Made by a program: the position numbers and the translations under genes. The notes beneath the pieces were generated by a model that saw only the letters and a program-made list of their open reading frames with translations, made no database searches and had not been told where the DNA came from. This document shows, in pieces, positions 6,067 to 14,029 of a stretch of 27,385 nucleotides of DNA (positions within the stretch are counted from its first letter, which is position 1; every line of letters starts with the position of its first letter). The DNA is taken from positions 1-27,385 of the IMG/VR virus record IMGVR_UViG_3300028025_002453, one strand, 5' to 3'. The stretch is from a virus.

Positions 6067-8197
6067 TTGGAGTACTTCCTTTAGTAACTTTGCCGTGAGA
6101 CATTCTAGCTTTTTCTACTGTACGAACACGAGAAACTAATCTTTGAGCAACACGAGAAATAATATCTTTTCTCTTTGCCATTGTTTTTTCAATTCGTTCT
6201 TTTTCGCCAACAGAAACTTTAGCATAATCACGACCACGAAGCATGCGTTTCTTCATTAGTTTAATCGCCAATCTTCTTGCTCGTTTATTAATAGTTGCTG
6301 GGTTTGAAAATCGTTTCAACGCAATCTTAGTTGAACGACCTCGTTTTGCAGAAGTCTTACGGAGACGGATCTTACCTTTCATTCTTTCTACACGAGAAAG
6401 AACTTCCATTAGATCATATTTGGCTTCTTCTTCTAGTGGTGGAATTTCTTCACCATCGTCATCATAAACTAAAATAAGTTCGTCTTCTTCGTAGAGATCT
6501 TCGATGTCTTCGTCTGTGACAGAGTTTATCATTTCTTCAATTTCTTCTTCAGTAAAATCTTCTTTGAAGAATGGATCTTTTGACATTGTTGTATCAGTAC
6601 TAATTCCTGGACGCTGTTCACCGCATTCACATGGATTCATACCACATTCTGGACAGACTTCTTTTTTCTTAGCTTCATCTAATTCTTCGGATAGACCACT
6701 TGGTTTATCTCTAAAGTGTTTCCAATCAGATGCATCTGTAGATACGATATGCTTGTAAGGAACTTCATGACCAGACATAGTCTTAACATGAGTGCCAGTT
6801 TTATTTGCTACATTACTAAGGTGATGTTGATTACCTTTTTTGTAGATAACAGTTCCACCATGACTAGAGACATCATCTTCTCCATAACCTTCTTTCATTT
6901 GGCCATGTTTCTTTAGATCGTTGTCAAATTGTTTGCTGGTAGCTTTGTTAATTCCAGAGAAACGCTTGTCCCCCTTTTTATAATTACCAGACGCATCAGC
7001 TGCTTTAGCAGATGCAGCAGAAGCTGTCTTATATCTTGCTAATAGATCAGTTGATAGTTCATTGATGTTTTCTTTCTCTTGTGTATGTTTAGTAGCAAGA
7101 GTTTCTTTTTCTTTAGCATGTTTAAGAGCCAACTGCGCTTTCATTCTTTCTTTAGCGGGATCAGTTTCTTCTGTTTGATATTTAACTTTCATACGACGAA
7201 GATGGTGTGAACCTTTTTCTTCACCTCCAGGAACTAATGTATGACCAACTTCACTCGGGGTGTATGTGTTTAACTTTTCATTATCGGTCTCATCAGTAGG
7301 CGGAGACTCTTTCATATTGTAATTATAGAATGTCAAGAAACCTTTAGTCTTACCCTGTGGCTTAGTGATGTCTTGTTTAGCACCAGTATCCGAAGTAGAT
7401 GGCTCTAACTTATCTGTGCCGTTTGGTTGTATGACTGCTTCTTTCATTTCTTTTTCTTCCGTAGGTTTAACATCTTGGATCCATTTAGAAACAAGATTAC
7501 CAGATTGTTCTTTTAACAGTAAATGATTCGAACCACGCTTAACAATTTTATATAATTCACCATTTGATTCTACAAGGTCACCTTCATTAAAGATCTCTCC
7601 ACGAAAATATTGCTCACGGAGTTTATCTTTAACCATCATCAATTGTTCTTTGACTGGATCTAATCCCAATCCATGACGAACATCGTTCATTAGGCGACGA
7701 CCATCAAGTTCACGAATGTTGCTCGGCAACTTCTTTTTAAATTCTTCGTACAATCCTTTTACAGCCAACTGCTTCATTTTAGCATAGTTAGCATCAGGAT
7801 TCTTTTCCGTGATTGGAATAATTTGAATGGAAGTATTTTCTTTAACAAGTTTCTTTAGTTTATCGACTTGTTCGCTTCCAGTAACTATTACAATCTTCTT
7901 GTATTTCTTGCCTAGTTCTTCAAGCAGATTATTAATCTTAGACTCGTTCACAGACTTGAACTTGGTCTTAGGGAACATTAACTTTAAGTATTGTTCCTTC
8001 TTTTCTTCTTGAATTAGGCTATCTTTAGTGGATGCGTAGATGACATGGTCAGTATTCTTTTGCTCTGACAGTCTAGTGACAGTTTTTACCAACAACTCAT
8101 GTGCTGTGGTTGGAGGATCAAAATCTCCAAATGCACAGACTAATGTAGTCGAGGGTAATTCTTTGATTAGTTGTCTATAATCTTTCATACGATCCAT
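6056..8197 (-). CDS. Multidomain protein: N-terminal nucleotidyltransferase fold, C-terminal basic domain
   Basis: 713 aa. Residues 15-180 look like a cytidylyltransferase/NMNAT-type nucleotidyltransferase: the strand and loop AFGDFDPPTTAHELL (22-36) correspond to G-x-F-x-P-x-x-x-G-H, with the usual H-x-G-H reduced to T-A-H. Residues 200-245 resemble a small beta barrel. Residues 378-420 (INELSTDLLARYK, then KRFSGINKATSK) are a module that I recall recurring in phage virion proteins. At 505-509 is ELDEA, followed by a CPECGMNPCEC cluster (515-525) that may bind zinc. A very acidic stretch (547-592) precedes a strongly basic helical region (603-697). M4 begins MKDYRQLIKEL, close to the T4 internal-protein leader. 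I infer a packaged, possibly protease-cut protein; whether the N-terminal domain is catalytic is open because the signature is degenerate. Confidence 0.6.
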   Translation of the reverse strand: MDRMKDYRQLIKELPSTTLVCAFGDFDPPTTAHELLVKTVTRLSEQKNTDHVIYASTKDSLIQEEKKEQYLKLMFPKTKFKSVNESKINNLLEELGKKYKKIVIVTGSEQVDKLKKLVKENTSIQIIPITEKNPDANYAKMKQLAVKGLYEEFKKKLPSNIRELDGRRLMNDVRHGLGLDPVKEQLMMVKDKLREQYFRGEIFNEGDLVESNGELYKIVKRGSNHLLLKEQSGNLVSKWIQDVKPTEEKEMKEAVIQPNGTDKLEPSTSDTGAKQDITKPQGKTKGFLTFYNYNMKESPPTDETDNEKLNTYTPSEVGHTLVPGGEEKGSHHLRRMKVKYQTEETDPAKERMKAQLALKHAKEKETLATKHTQEKENINELSTDLLARYKTASAASAKAADASGNYKKGDKRFSGINKATSKQFDNDLKKHGQMKEGYGEDDVSSHGGTVIYKKGNQHHLSNVANKTGTHVKTMSGHEVPYKHIVSTDASDWKHFRDKPSGLSEELDEAKKKEVCPECGMNPCECGEQRPGISTDTTMSKDPFFKEDFTEEEIEEMINSVTDEDIEDLYEEDELILVYDDDGEEIPPLEEEAKYDLMEVLSRVERMKGKIRLRKTSAKRGRSTKIALKRFSNPATINKRARRLAIKLMKKRMLRGRDYAKVSVGEKERIEKTMAKRKDIISRVAQRLVSRVRTVEKARMSHGKVTKGSTPSVF

Positions 8198-8234
8198 CTA
8201 TAAAGTAGTACATATTATTTAGGAGTTTGTATCC

Positions 8235-8471
8235 TTACATTACAGCTAGTAATCCTTGTGCTGCAGCAACGATCCAACGACAAGCGATCTCGTCTGATGC
8301 AAGTTCCTGTTGTGCTCTAATGTCAGCGATCTCTTGTAGAAGGAATCCGTATTCTTCTGAGGTTAATTGTCCTTGAGCATAGTTCTCGTGGATCACTAGC
8401 ATTTCGTTTGCTAATGCTGCTGCTGGACCATTAAGTCCAGCCTGTTCTCTTAGTTCGTTGAGGATACTCAT
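8235..8471 (-). CDS. Small conserved phage protein, unknown function
   Basis: 78 aa, all-helical and acidic (NELREQAGL, ANEMLVIHENYAQGQLTSEEY), with a hydrophobic C-terminal stretch (CRWIVAAAQGLLAVM) that could be a short membrane or packing helix. Its ATG overlaps the stop of the upstream lipoprotein gene in ATGA (8468-8471), so it is translationally coupled to it. The segment GQLTSEEYGFLLQEI resembles small conserved proteins in other phages. One guess is a partner of the lipoprotein at the envelope; nothing in the sequence proves this. Confidence 0.55.
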   Translation of the reverse strand: MSILNELREQAGLNGPAAALANEMLVIHENYAQGQLTSEEYGFLLQEIADIRAQQELASDEIACRWIVAAAQGLLAVM

Positions 8472-8818
8472 TTTCTACCTTTCCATGCGTCGGCAACTAC
8501 ATCTATACGAGTTTTGTTTAATTTTAAAACAGATTCGCAAAAAGGAATGCTCTTAGATTCTCTGGCTTTTCTAATTGCTTCTTCTAATTTAGCTATAGCA
8601 TCTGCTTGTGGATCATCACGAAGTGAAGTATAAACCCTTAATTTCTCTATATTCATTTCTGCGCTCAACCAAGAGAAGTCTTTATTTTCGCAAGATAAAC
8701 TATGAACTGCAATTTTGGTGTCAACCAGATACCCAAACATAACTGGATCATGCGGTTGTGGTAAAATTAATGCGCAACCTGATAGTGCTACTGCTAAAAT
8801 TAAAATTAGTCTTTTCAT
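8468..8818 (-). CDS. Phage-encoded lipoprotein, unknown function
   Basis: 116 aa. It has a clear lipoprotein signal peptide: MKR, a hydrophobic stretch, and the lipobox ALSGC with the lipid-bearing cysteine at residue 15. The mature protein is about 100 residues, mostly charged and helical (AKLEEAIRKARESKS), with two further cysteines (Cys43 and Cys94) that could pair in the periplasm. It overlaps both neighbours by 4 bases in ATGA junctions. It is not next to an i-spanin and lacks the proline-rich look of Rz1, so I do not call it a spanin. Surface lipoproteins of phages sometimes block superinfection; that is one possibility, not shown here. Confidence 0.65.
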   Translation of the reverse strand: MKRLILILAVALSGCALILPQPHDPVMFGYLVDTKIAVHSLSCENKDFSWLSAEMNIEKLRVYTSLRDDPQADAIAKLEEAIRKARESKSIPFCESVLKLNKTRIDVVADAWKGRK

Positions 8819-10611
8819 TTCATAGCCTTTCTGAGATCGTTATACAGAGCATCTTTATGTTCTGGCTTCATCTGGCTTGATAGATGAGAATGAAATTCTT
8901 CTTTCTTACCTGCTGACGCTAATCCTCTTAGTTTAGTACCAGAGACACCTTCAACACCTTTAGCATTTTCATCTCGTTTACCAGCATTCTCAAATGTAAT
9001 GTCTTTAAAGTTATACTCTCCATGAGCACCCTTAACTCCATTATACTTCTTGAGTAAGTCAGCCATTGGTTTGCGATCTTCACCACCAGCAAAGTGCAGA
9101 TGAGTCACACCTTGTTTGTGAAGTGCTGCTGCTTGATGTAGGAGAGTTGGTTTATCTTTATCAGCTACTGTTACATTAGTTCCAGGGAATGCATTCTTAG
9201 CATGTTTTAGTTTTTGTTCAGGAGAAAGAGGATTCTTACCTTTCTTCTTATCAGCTGCAGTAGTATCTTGAGAACCAGATAGAACTAGAGTATGATCACC
9301 ACCAAATTTCTTGGCAGTGTCATGCATATGTTGAACAAGTTTCTCATGTCCAGCAGTTGGAGGATTCATACGACCAAATGCCATTGTGTGGTGGACTTCA
9401 TCTGTCTTTGGTGCACCACGAGACTTCAATAGATTCTGACGAGCAAACTCTGAACGATTGACCAACTTGGTTGGTTCTGTTACACCATTGTGAGTATGAT
9501 TATAAACAAAACCTTCTGGCTTGGATGCAACACCACCGATAGAATGTTCATATCCACCTTCGTTTGATTCAAGACTATTGACCAATTCATTCTTTGCATT
9601 GGCAAGATGACCATGCATCTTTAGTAGATTGTCGTAGTGTTCTTTGTTCTTATCAATATGTGCCAACTGAGCACCAGCATCATTCATAATCTCTTGCTTC
9701 TTGGCAGGAGTTTTAATCTTTTCGAACTTCTTCTTCAATTGTCCTGACACATGGTCTTTGAATCCATCGCTGGAAGGAGTTTCACCAGTACGAACTGTTT
9801 GATTGATATAGGTTGCTAAGTGTCCTGATTCACCGCTATGCTCTGGATGAATTGCTTTATACATCTTGGCACCATGAGTCTCGTGAATAGTCTTGGCTTT
9901 GGATAGTTCACCAAGAACTTTTTGTTGAGATTGTTCAGAGTATTTTGCACCTCCAGCATCGTAACTGGCAGTGTGGTGATAGATGTCTGGATGAGAACCG
10001 AAATCACTTTCAGAAACATTACCAGTTGCACGCATGTTGCTTAGGTTAGTTCCTTCGTATTTGGTATGAGTAACTAAACCAAATTTAGATTTGTTAATTG
10101 ATGTAGCTTTGTCACCCTTTGCACCATAAGTGATAGTGTTTGGTGTGAAAGAAGTTTTGTCTCCTTCTTTCTTAAGATCAGGTTTAGTGAACATCACATC
10201 ACCTTGGAATACACCTTTCTTTGGTGCAATCTTTGGTGCATGTTCTAATGCTGCTTTAAGTTTTTCTACAAGACCTGGAGCATGTCCATGATTCTTCTGA
10301 ACATCTTCAGGTGTATAATTTAGTTTTGGGTTTTTATTGAAGGCAGACTTTGATGCAACAAAGAATTTACCATTTTCTGGGTGGTGTCCATAAACCAAAG
10401 ATGGCGAACCATCGTACTTCATAGTCAGTTTGTTGGAGTTCATACCTTGTTTGGTATGGAAGTGTGCACCATGTAGAGCATTATACGCATGATTAAATCC
10501 GTCTGCTCCATGGAACAGTGGACGATCCTCAGCGTGAGTAATGTGTTTAAGTTTTGCACCCTCTTCATTCGGTGCACCCTCAGTTAAAAAGTCTCTAAAT
10601 CCTAGTATCAT
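8815..10611 (-). CDS. Fusion of ligase-like (KxDG) domain and NMNAT-like nucleotidyltransferase
   Basis: 598 aa, two domains. N-terminal (about 25-395), DUF6267-like: KYDG at 65-68 looks like motif I of the covalent nucleotidyltransferases (DNA/RNA ligases, capping enzymes). GVFQGDVMF (133-141), EGFVYN (366-371) and TKLVNR (381-386) sit where motifs III, IV and V might be. C-terminal (about 405-598): GRMNPPTAGHEKL (413-425) matches the G-x-F/M-N-P-P-T-x-G-H signature of NMNAT-type enzymes, and VSGTKLR (556-562) matches their I-S-x-T-x-x-R element. This half keeps both motifs and is probably active. The N-terminus MILGFRDFLTEG resembles a capsid-targeting leader. Likely roles are nucleic-acid end repair/ligation or NAD metabolism; a packaged enzyme is inferred. 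A full-consensus promoter ends 6 bases before its ATG, leaving almost no leader and no Shine-Dalgarno. Confidence 0.7.
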   Translation of the reverse strand: MILGFRDFLTEGAPNEEGAKLKHITHAEDRPLFHGADGFNHAYNALHGAHFHTKQGMNSNKLTMKYDGSPSLVYGHHPENGKFFVASKSAFNKNPKLNYTPEDVQKNHGHAPGLVEKLKAALEHAPKIAPKKGVFQGDVMFTKPDLKKEGDKTSFTPNTITYGAKGDKATSINKSKFGLVTHTKYEGTNLSNMRATGNVSESDFGSHPDIYHHTASYDAGGAKYSEQSQQKVLGELSKAKTIHETHGAKMYKAIHPEHSGESGHLATYINQTVRTGETPSSDGFKDHVSGQLKKKFEKIKTPAKKQEIMNDAGAQLAHIDKNKEHYDNLLKMHGHLANAKNELVNSLESNEGGYEHSIGGVASKPEGFVYNHTHNGVTEPTKLVNRSEFARQNLLKSRGAPKTDEVHHTMAFGRMNPPTAGHEKLVQHMHDTAKKFGGDHTLVLSGSQDTTAADKKKGKNPLSPEQKLKHAKNAFPGTNVTVADKDKPTLLHQAAALHKQGVTHLHFAGGEDRKPMADLLKKYNGVKGAHGEYNFKDITFENAGKRDENAKGVEGVSGTKLRGLASAGKKEEFHSHLSSQMKPEHKDALYNDLRKAMK

Positions 10612-10617
10612 ATTACT

Positions 10618-10646
10618 ATTATACCCTAAGTTGCAATAATTGTCAA
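10618..10646 (-). promoter_or_regulatory. Perfect sigma70 consensus promoter (TTGACA-N17-TATAAT)
   Basis: The -35 TTGACA is at 10641-10646 and the -10 TATAAT at 10618-10623, with a spacer of exactly 17 bases and AGGG before the -10. It fills the 61-base intergenic gap before the gene starting at 10611. The expected start point, 6-7 bases past the -10, falls on or next to the A of the ATG, so the transcript would be leaderless or nearly so. It is the strongest promoter by sequence in a non-coding position in this window. Confidence 0.85.
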
Positions 10647-10672
10647 GCGATAACCCTACAGAGTTGAGGGGA

Positions 10673-11914
10673 TTATTTCAGTCCAAAAGTACCTACTAGA
10701 CTCTTATGCGGTCCAGAAGAACTCTTAACAGCGAATGTAGCTACACGAACTGGCTTTTTGGTTATTGGATGTTTACCTTTAATAACAACTGTGCTTCCTT
10801 GATGTTCTGTATAAAGATCTGTAGCGTTTGCCAAATGTTCATCGGCAATGCTATGGGATGCTTTAATAACTGGCTCAGAAGAACCATCAGATTTAACTTT
10901 ACTATGAGCAACTGAATGCGGAATATGAGTTGGAGCAGAAACATGCTGACGAATAATGTCACGCAACTCTGAATCAGATTTAGTAGAAAGTCCTGCATGA
11001 AATTGTTTAGCAACAGCAGTCTTTGCATCTCTAGAAGAAGACTCTGCGGCATTGACACGAGCATTAGAAGTGTGTAGATATTCTGCTTGTTCTTTTGGTT
11101 TTAAACTATCATGACCATTAATAAATGCACCTAGATGTTCATGCATAATTTTATTTTTCTTACTTAAAGATTTACCTGCTGCAGTAATACCCTGTAGTTT
11201 GGCATGTTCTATTCTTGCCTTATCAATACCCATCTTATCAATTTTATATTGAATGTTCTTTTGATCAGCAGAACCATTATAGCCAAGTGCTTCCATATGT
11301 TTATGGTGAGCATCAGTCAATGATTTCAAACTACCCTTTTCAATACCAGCAGTCTTTTCCAAAGAGTCAAGACCTGGATTACGATAGTTAGGTTCATTGG
11401 AACCATACTTAGCTGATACGCCATGGTATCCAACTGTCTTACCTTCTTTATTTTTAAGAGTAAGAATCAAATCAGCATTTGAATTTGGATCTGAAACACC
11501 ATTACCATTTGCATCTTTTACTGTCTTAAAATGGTCTCCAGGACTGTTTGGTTTGTCTGCGTTAGATGTCCAGTGAACATCACCAATATGAGCATGGTCA
11601 CCAATATGTCCTTGCTCTTGAAGATGTTTCTTAAATGCTTCAGCTGTATTCTTAGCATGGGAATCAATTTCATCGTATGCAGCTTTACCAATTTTCTTCA
11701 TTAAGCGATCGTGAACTTGAACTGGTGTTCCAGCATGCTCTTCGTTTTCAGATTCAGAACGATGATGTAATGGAAGTTGTTTGTCTGAGTGAAGATGTTT
11801 TGCCAGAAGCAACTCGTGGAGTTTACCTTTGTCGTCAGACTCTAGGTCTTGTGATAATGCTTTCTCTAGCAGTATATCTGTTTCTTCTTTTAAGAATGAT
11901 TTAAAATTTAACAT
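10673..11914 (-). CDS. Probable head-internal protein, possible PD-(D/E)XK-like fold
   Basis: 413 aa, His-, Lys- and Ser-rich. The N-terminus MLNFKSFLKEE fits the F-x-x-F-[LI]-x-E pattern of T4 capsid-targeting leaders. In the middle, Glu34 (in LHELLLAKHL), Asp148 (in NADLILTL) and S-A-K at 167-169 (in GYHGVSAKYG) follow the order alpha1-Glu, Asp, x-x-Lys of PD-(D/E)XK nucleases, with Ser in place of the usual Glu. The segment after this (NYRNPGLDSLEK) looks like a conserved phage motif. C-terminal residues 370-413 are beta-like (VVIKGKHPITKKPVRVATF). Possible role: a packaged nuclease or an inactive relative that binds DNA. It is followed by the promoter gap at 10612-10672, which also holds a weak CCCT/AGGG inverted repeat without a T-run. 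Function is low-confidence; the gene is certain. Confidence 0.5.
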   Translation of the reverse strand: MLNFKSFLKEETDILLEKALSQDLESDDKGKLHELLLAKHLHSDKQLPLHHRSESENEEHAGTPVQVHDRLMKKIGKAAYDEIDSHAKNTAEAFKKHLQEQGHIGDHAHIGDVHWTSNADKPNSPGDHFKTVKDANGNGVSDPNSNADLILTLKNKEGKTVGYHGVSAKYGSNEPNYRNPGLDSLEKTAGIEKGSLKSLTDAHHKHMEALGYNGSADQKNIQYKIDKMGIDKARIEHAKLQGITAAGKSLSKKNKIMHEHLGAFINGHDSLKPKEQAEYLHTSNARVNAAESSSRDAKTAVAKQFHAGLSTKSDSELRDIIRQHVSAPTHIPHSVAHSKVKSDGSSEPVIKASHSIADEHLANATDLYTEHQGSTVVIKGKHPITKKPVRVATFAVKSSSGPHKSLVGTFGLK

Positions 11915-11917
11915 AAC

Positions 11918-12643
11918 TTACCTTAGAAATGGATTCTTCTTTTGTGTTCCTGGTTTAAGAGAGTACTTACTGTTAGGCATTTTAGTAATTTTTATTTCTG
12001 CCTGAATCTCGTAAAAATCAGATCTTGTGGCGACTCGAACTTTGAAGTCTCCCATACCTGCAAGAATTGGAATTCGATCAGCACCTAACTTAAATGGATC
12101 AAACTTTGATATTAGATAAAAGTCATCGGCAGCTTGCATGTAATAAGCTGGGGCTTTTTTACCAAGAGTGTAATGCTCTGTGACTAATTTACCAAGATTA
12201 TAGTTTTCTTGATTCGCAATGTATCTATTAACATTGGGTTGATCAAAATACTTTTTCATAACCTCCAAAGGAACTGCTCCGTCTTCTTTGAGACCACCTT
12301 TGGTTGTTGGTAATTTTATTTTGTTTATAGGAATGCCAGAGAACAAAGCAATTTTTTTGACGAAGTCTTTAGAAAAAGAAGACTTGTTAAGAATTTCAAC
12401 TGCAGCATGTGCTGCTGGAGTAGTATAAGTGGTTTTCCAATTACCATTCGAATAAAATACACGAGGATTAGAAAGATTATCGGTATGATTCATCTTCACT
12501 TCCATCCATGAAGTAGTTGTGCCATATGTTACTTTAACATCAGCATAGCCTGTGTCTCCTGGAGGTCTTGTTGCTTTAACCCCTGGAATTTTATCGATGT
12601 ATCTGGCCACATCTTGCTCGTACTTGTCAGATAATGCACTCAT
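11918..12643 (-). CDS. PD-(D/E)XK nuclease-like protein
   Basis: 241 aa. Residues 35-50 carry D-x12-E-V-K (Asp35 in GYADVKVTYG, Glu48 and Lys50 in WMEVKMNH), the central signature of the PD-(D/E)XK nuclease superfamily, after an N-terminal helix with Glu9 (DKYEQDVARYIDK). The rest is less conserved. The C-terminus is basic (KPGTQKKNPFLR). It is followed 3 bases later by the 413-aa probable head protein and preceded by a short gap with TAGTAAATA, a possible T4-late-like promoter. It might be a DNA-processing endonuclease used in packaging, recombination or host-DNA breakdown. No DNA-binding domain is visible, and a structural, non-catalytic role cannot be excluded. Confidence 0.6.
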   Translation of the reverse strand: MSALSDKYEQDVARYIDKIPGVKATRPPGDTGYADVKVTYGTTTSWMEVKMNHTDNLSNPRVFYSNGNWKTTYTTPAAHAAVEILNKSSFSKDFVKKIALFSGIPINKIKLPTTKGGLKEDGAVPLEVMKKYFDQPNVNRYIANQENYNLGKLVTEHYTLGKKAPAYYMQAADDFYLISKFDPFKLGADRIPILAGMGDFKVRVATRSDFYEIQAEIKITKMPNSKYSLKPGTQKKNPFLR

Positions 12644-12670
12644 TCACTGTCCCTATTAGTAAAGTATTTA

Positions 12671-13399
12671 CTATTTAGGACGACGAGATGCTCGGATAGT
12701 TCGCTGGTATTTACGATCCCACTTGGCGATTTGCTGCATCAACTTAGGAATTGCAGCGTTATTACGATAGTCGTAATTGAATGCTTTAAGGATGTAGTTT
12801 AGGGTGGAAGAATCTTTAGAGTGCTTTGCTCTATTGATTAGTTCTTCTGTGGTGATGGTTGGTTTGTAGGTTTTGAAATCAAGTAACACACAGTGGGCAT
12901 ATGCCTGAATTTCATCGAACTCGGAGAGATACCTTCTCTCAATGTTCTTCTTTTCATGTTTTACTTTCTTGTAAGGAACGACATAGTTAGACCACTCATC
13001 CCCTCGTCTATCGAACTGCATGAAGTGTATTAACTCATGCATTTGAGTCTGGATTATACGATACTTAAACTTGTTCCATGTATCGTGGGTGAATGGAAAC
13101 CTATCGAATGCAGTTGTGTATATCTGGATACAACACTGTCTTTCATCTGGTCCATATTCCCCACCAACGGCAACATAGTTGTCGTACATTTTGGCTTTGG
13201 ATTTTTGTGGAAGGAACTCAACTTTAGTTCTCCACTTTTTGAAGTAGTTTGAAAGACCCTTACTATCGTTGCAATAGTTGTCTAGGTCTTGCCAAACTTT
13301 TGAAGGTATAAATTTTGCTCTAAATGGACGCTCGTAAAAGTTGAGCATGTCCATCCAATCGTAATTAGCGTTTTCTAGGAATTCAAAATTGCATTGCAT
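12671..13399 (-). CDS. Putative zinc metallopeptidase (HExxH)
   Basis: 242 aa. The motif HELIHFMQF (His121, Glu122, His125) matches the zincin H-E-x-x-H signature, and FDEIQAYAH about 40 residues later could supply the third zinc ligand (Glu or His). The protein is rich in aromatic and basic residues, and its C-terminus is very basic (KYQRTIRASRRPK). There is no signal peptide, so it acts in the cytoplasm or virion. It lies between the P-loop kinase and the nuclease-like gene. Phage roles for such proteins include SprT-like DNA-protein crosslink repair and virion maturation; neither is proven. The fold call rests on one motif, so treat it as a candidate. Confidence 0.5.
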   Translation of the reverse strand: MQCNFEFLENANYDWMDMLNFYERPFRAKFIPSKVWQDLDNYCNDSKGLSNYFKKWRTKVEFLPQKSKAKMYDNYVAVGGEYGPDERQCCIQIYTTAFDRFPFTHDTWNKFKYRIIQTQMHELIHFMQFDRRGDEWSNYVVPYKKVKHEKKNIERRYLSEFDEIQAYAHCVLLDFKTYKPTITTEELINRAKHSKDSSTLNYILKAFNYDYRNNAAIPKLMQQIAKWDRKYQRTIRASRRPK

Positions 13400-13420
13400 T
13401 TCACATCCCAGAAAGGCATT

Positions 13421-14029
13421 TTACATCTTGAAATTACCTTCCAAGAATGCGAGTACCTTTCCCTGCTCCTCCAAGTTAGTATTGCTAAACTCAGTAATAT
13501 AAGGCATCAGTTCAAAGTTTGATAGTAGATTACTATATTTAGTTTCTCTACCTCTTAGGAATTGTTCGGACTGGTCTGAGCCACGATCTTTATATCGTTG
13601 TTCTAGGACTTCCTTAGTTGTTTTAAGGTAAACCACCTGCAGTTCTGTATTAGGTAGTCCCATGGCGAACTCTAAGAAAGACTGATTAAAGATTCGATCT
13701 CCCTCGAATAGGATGTTACAGTTGTGTGAAGCGATCCAGTCTTGTAGTGGAGGTTGGACTGCCATAGAAAGTCGATCCGTTCCAGCGAAGACTTGACCCT
13801 CTTCATACTTACCGAGAATGTATAGATCTCGCTCTATATTGTAGCTGGCATTTACCAGCTTAACTGGAGCAACATCAATCCACTCTTTTCCTTCCATAAA
13901 CTTACGGAATAGAGTGGTCTTACCAGTTCCAGGTTGTCCACCCACAGCAATCAGTTTACGAGTTTTCATAGGATTAGTCACTTTCTTAATATTAATAGAG
14001 TCTGCAAGACCAAAGTTATCTTTAAGCAT
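13421..14029 (-). CDS. P-loop kinase, candidate hydroxymethyl-pyrimidine DNA kinase
   Basis: 202 aa. A clear Walker A, GGQPGTGKTT, lies at residues 30-39 after a hydrophobic strand (KLIAV). Further elements fit an NMP-kinase-like fold: TDRLSMAVQ (84-92), a Walker-B-like strand CNILFEGDR (104-112) and an arginine-rich lid region (RYKDRGSDQSEQFLRGR, 145-161). In phages that hypermodify thymine, a P-loop enzyme phosphorylates 5-hydroxymethyl-dU in DNA. The position at the end of a TET/JBP-containing cluster, two genes after a protein resembling the helical partner of that kinase, makes that the leading guess. It overlaps its upstream neighbour by 8 bases. It could instead be a polynucleotide or nucleotide kinase. 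A promoter-like site lies 117 bases upstream. Confidence 0.68.
   Translation of the reverse strand: MLKDNFGLADSINIKKVTNPMKTRKLIAVGGQPGTGKTTLFRKFMEGKEWIDVAPVKLVNASYNIERDLYILGKYEEGQVFAGTDRLSMAVQPPLQDWIASHNCNILFEGDRIFNQSFLEFAMGLPNTELQVVYLKTTKEVLEQRYKDRGSDQSEQFLRGRETKYSNLLSNFELMPYITEFSNTNLEEQGKVLAFLEGNFKM

Noticed and set aside
8468-8818. The lipoprotein as a second o-spanin
   Set aside because: No inner-membrane partner adjacent and no proline-rich region; a clear spanin pair exists at 979-1700.
10649-10672. CCCT/AGGG inverted repeat after the 10673-11914 gene as a terminator
   Set aside because: Stem of only 4 bases, long loop and no T-run, and it lies just upstream of a consensus promoter.
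12644-12680. T4-late-like elements CCTAAATA and TAGTAAATA before the 12643 gene, and CCTAAATA at 8216-8223
   Set aside because: Each differs from the T4-type late motif (TATAAATA) and AT-rich gaps give such strings often; kept only as weak candidates in text, not as features.
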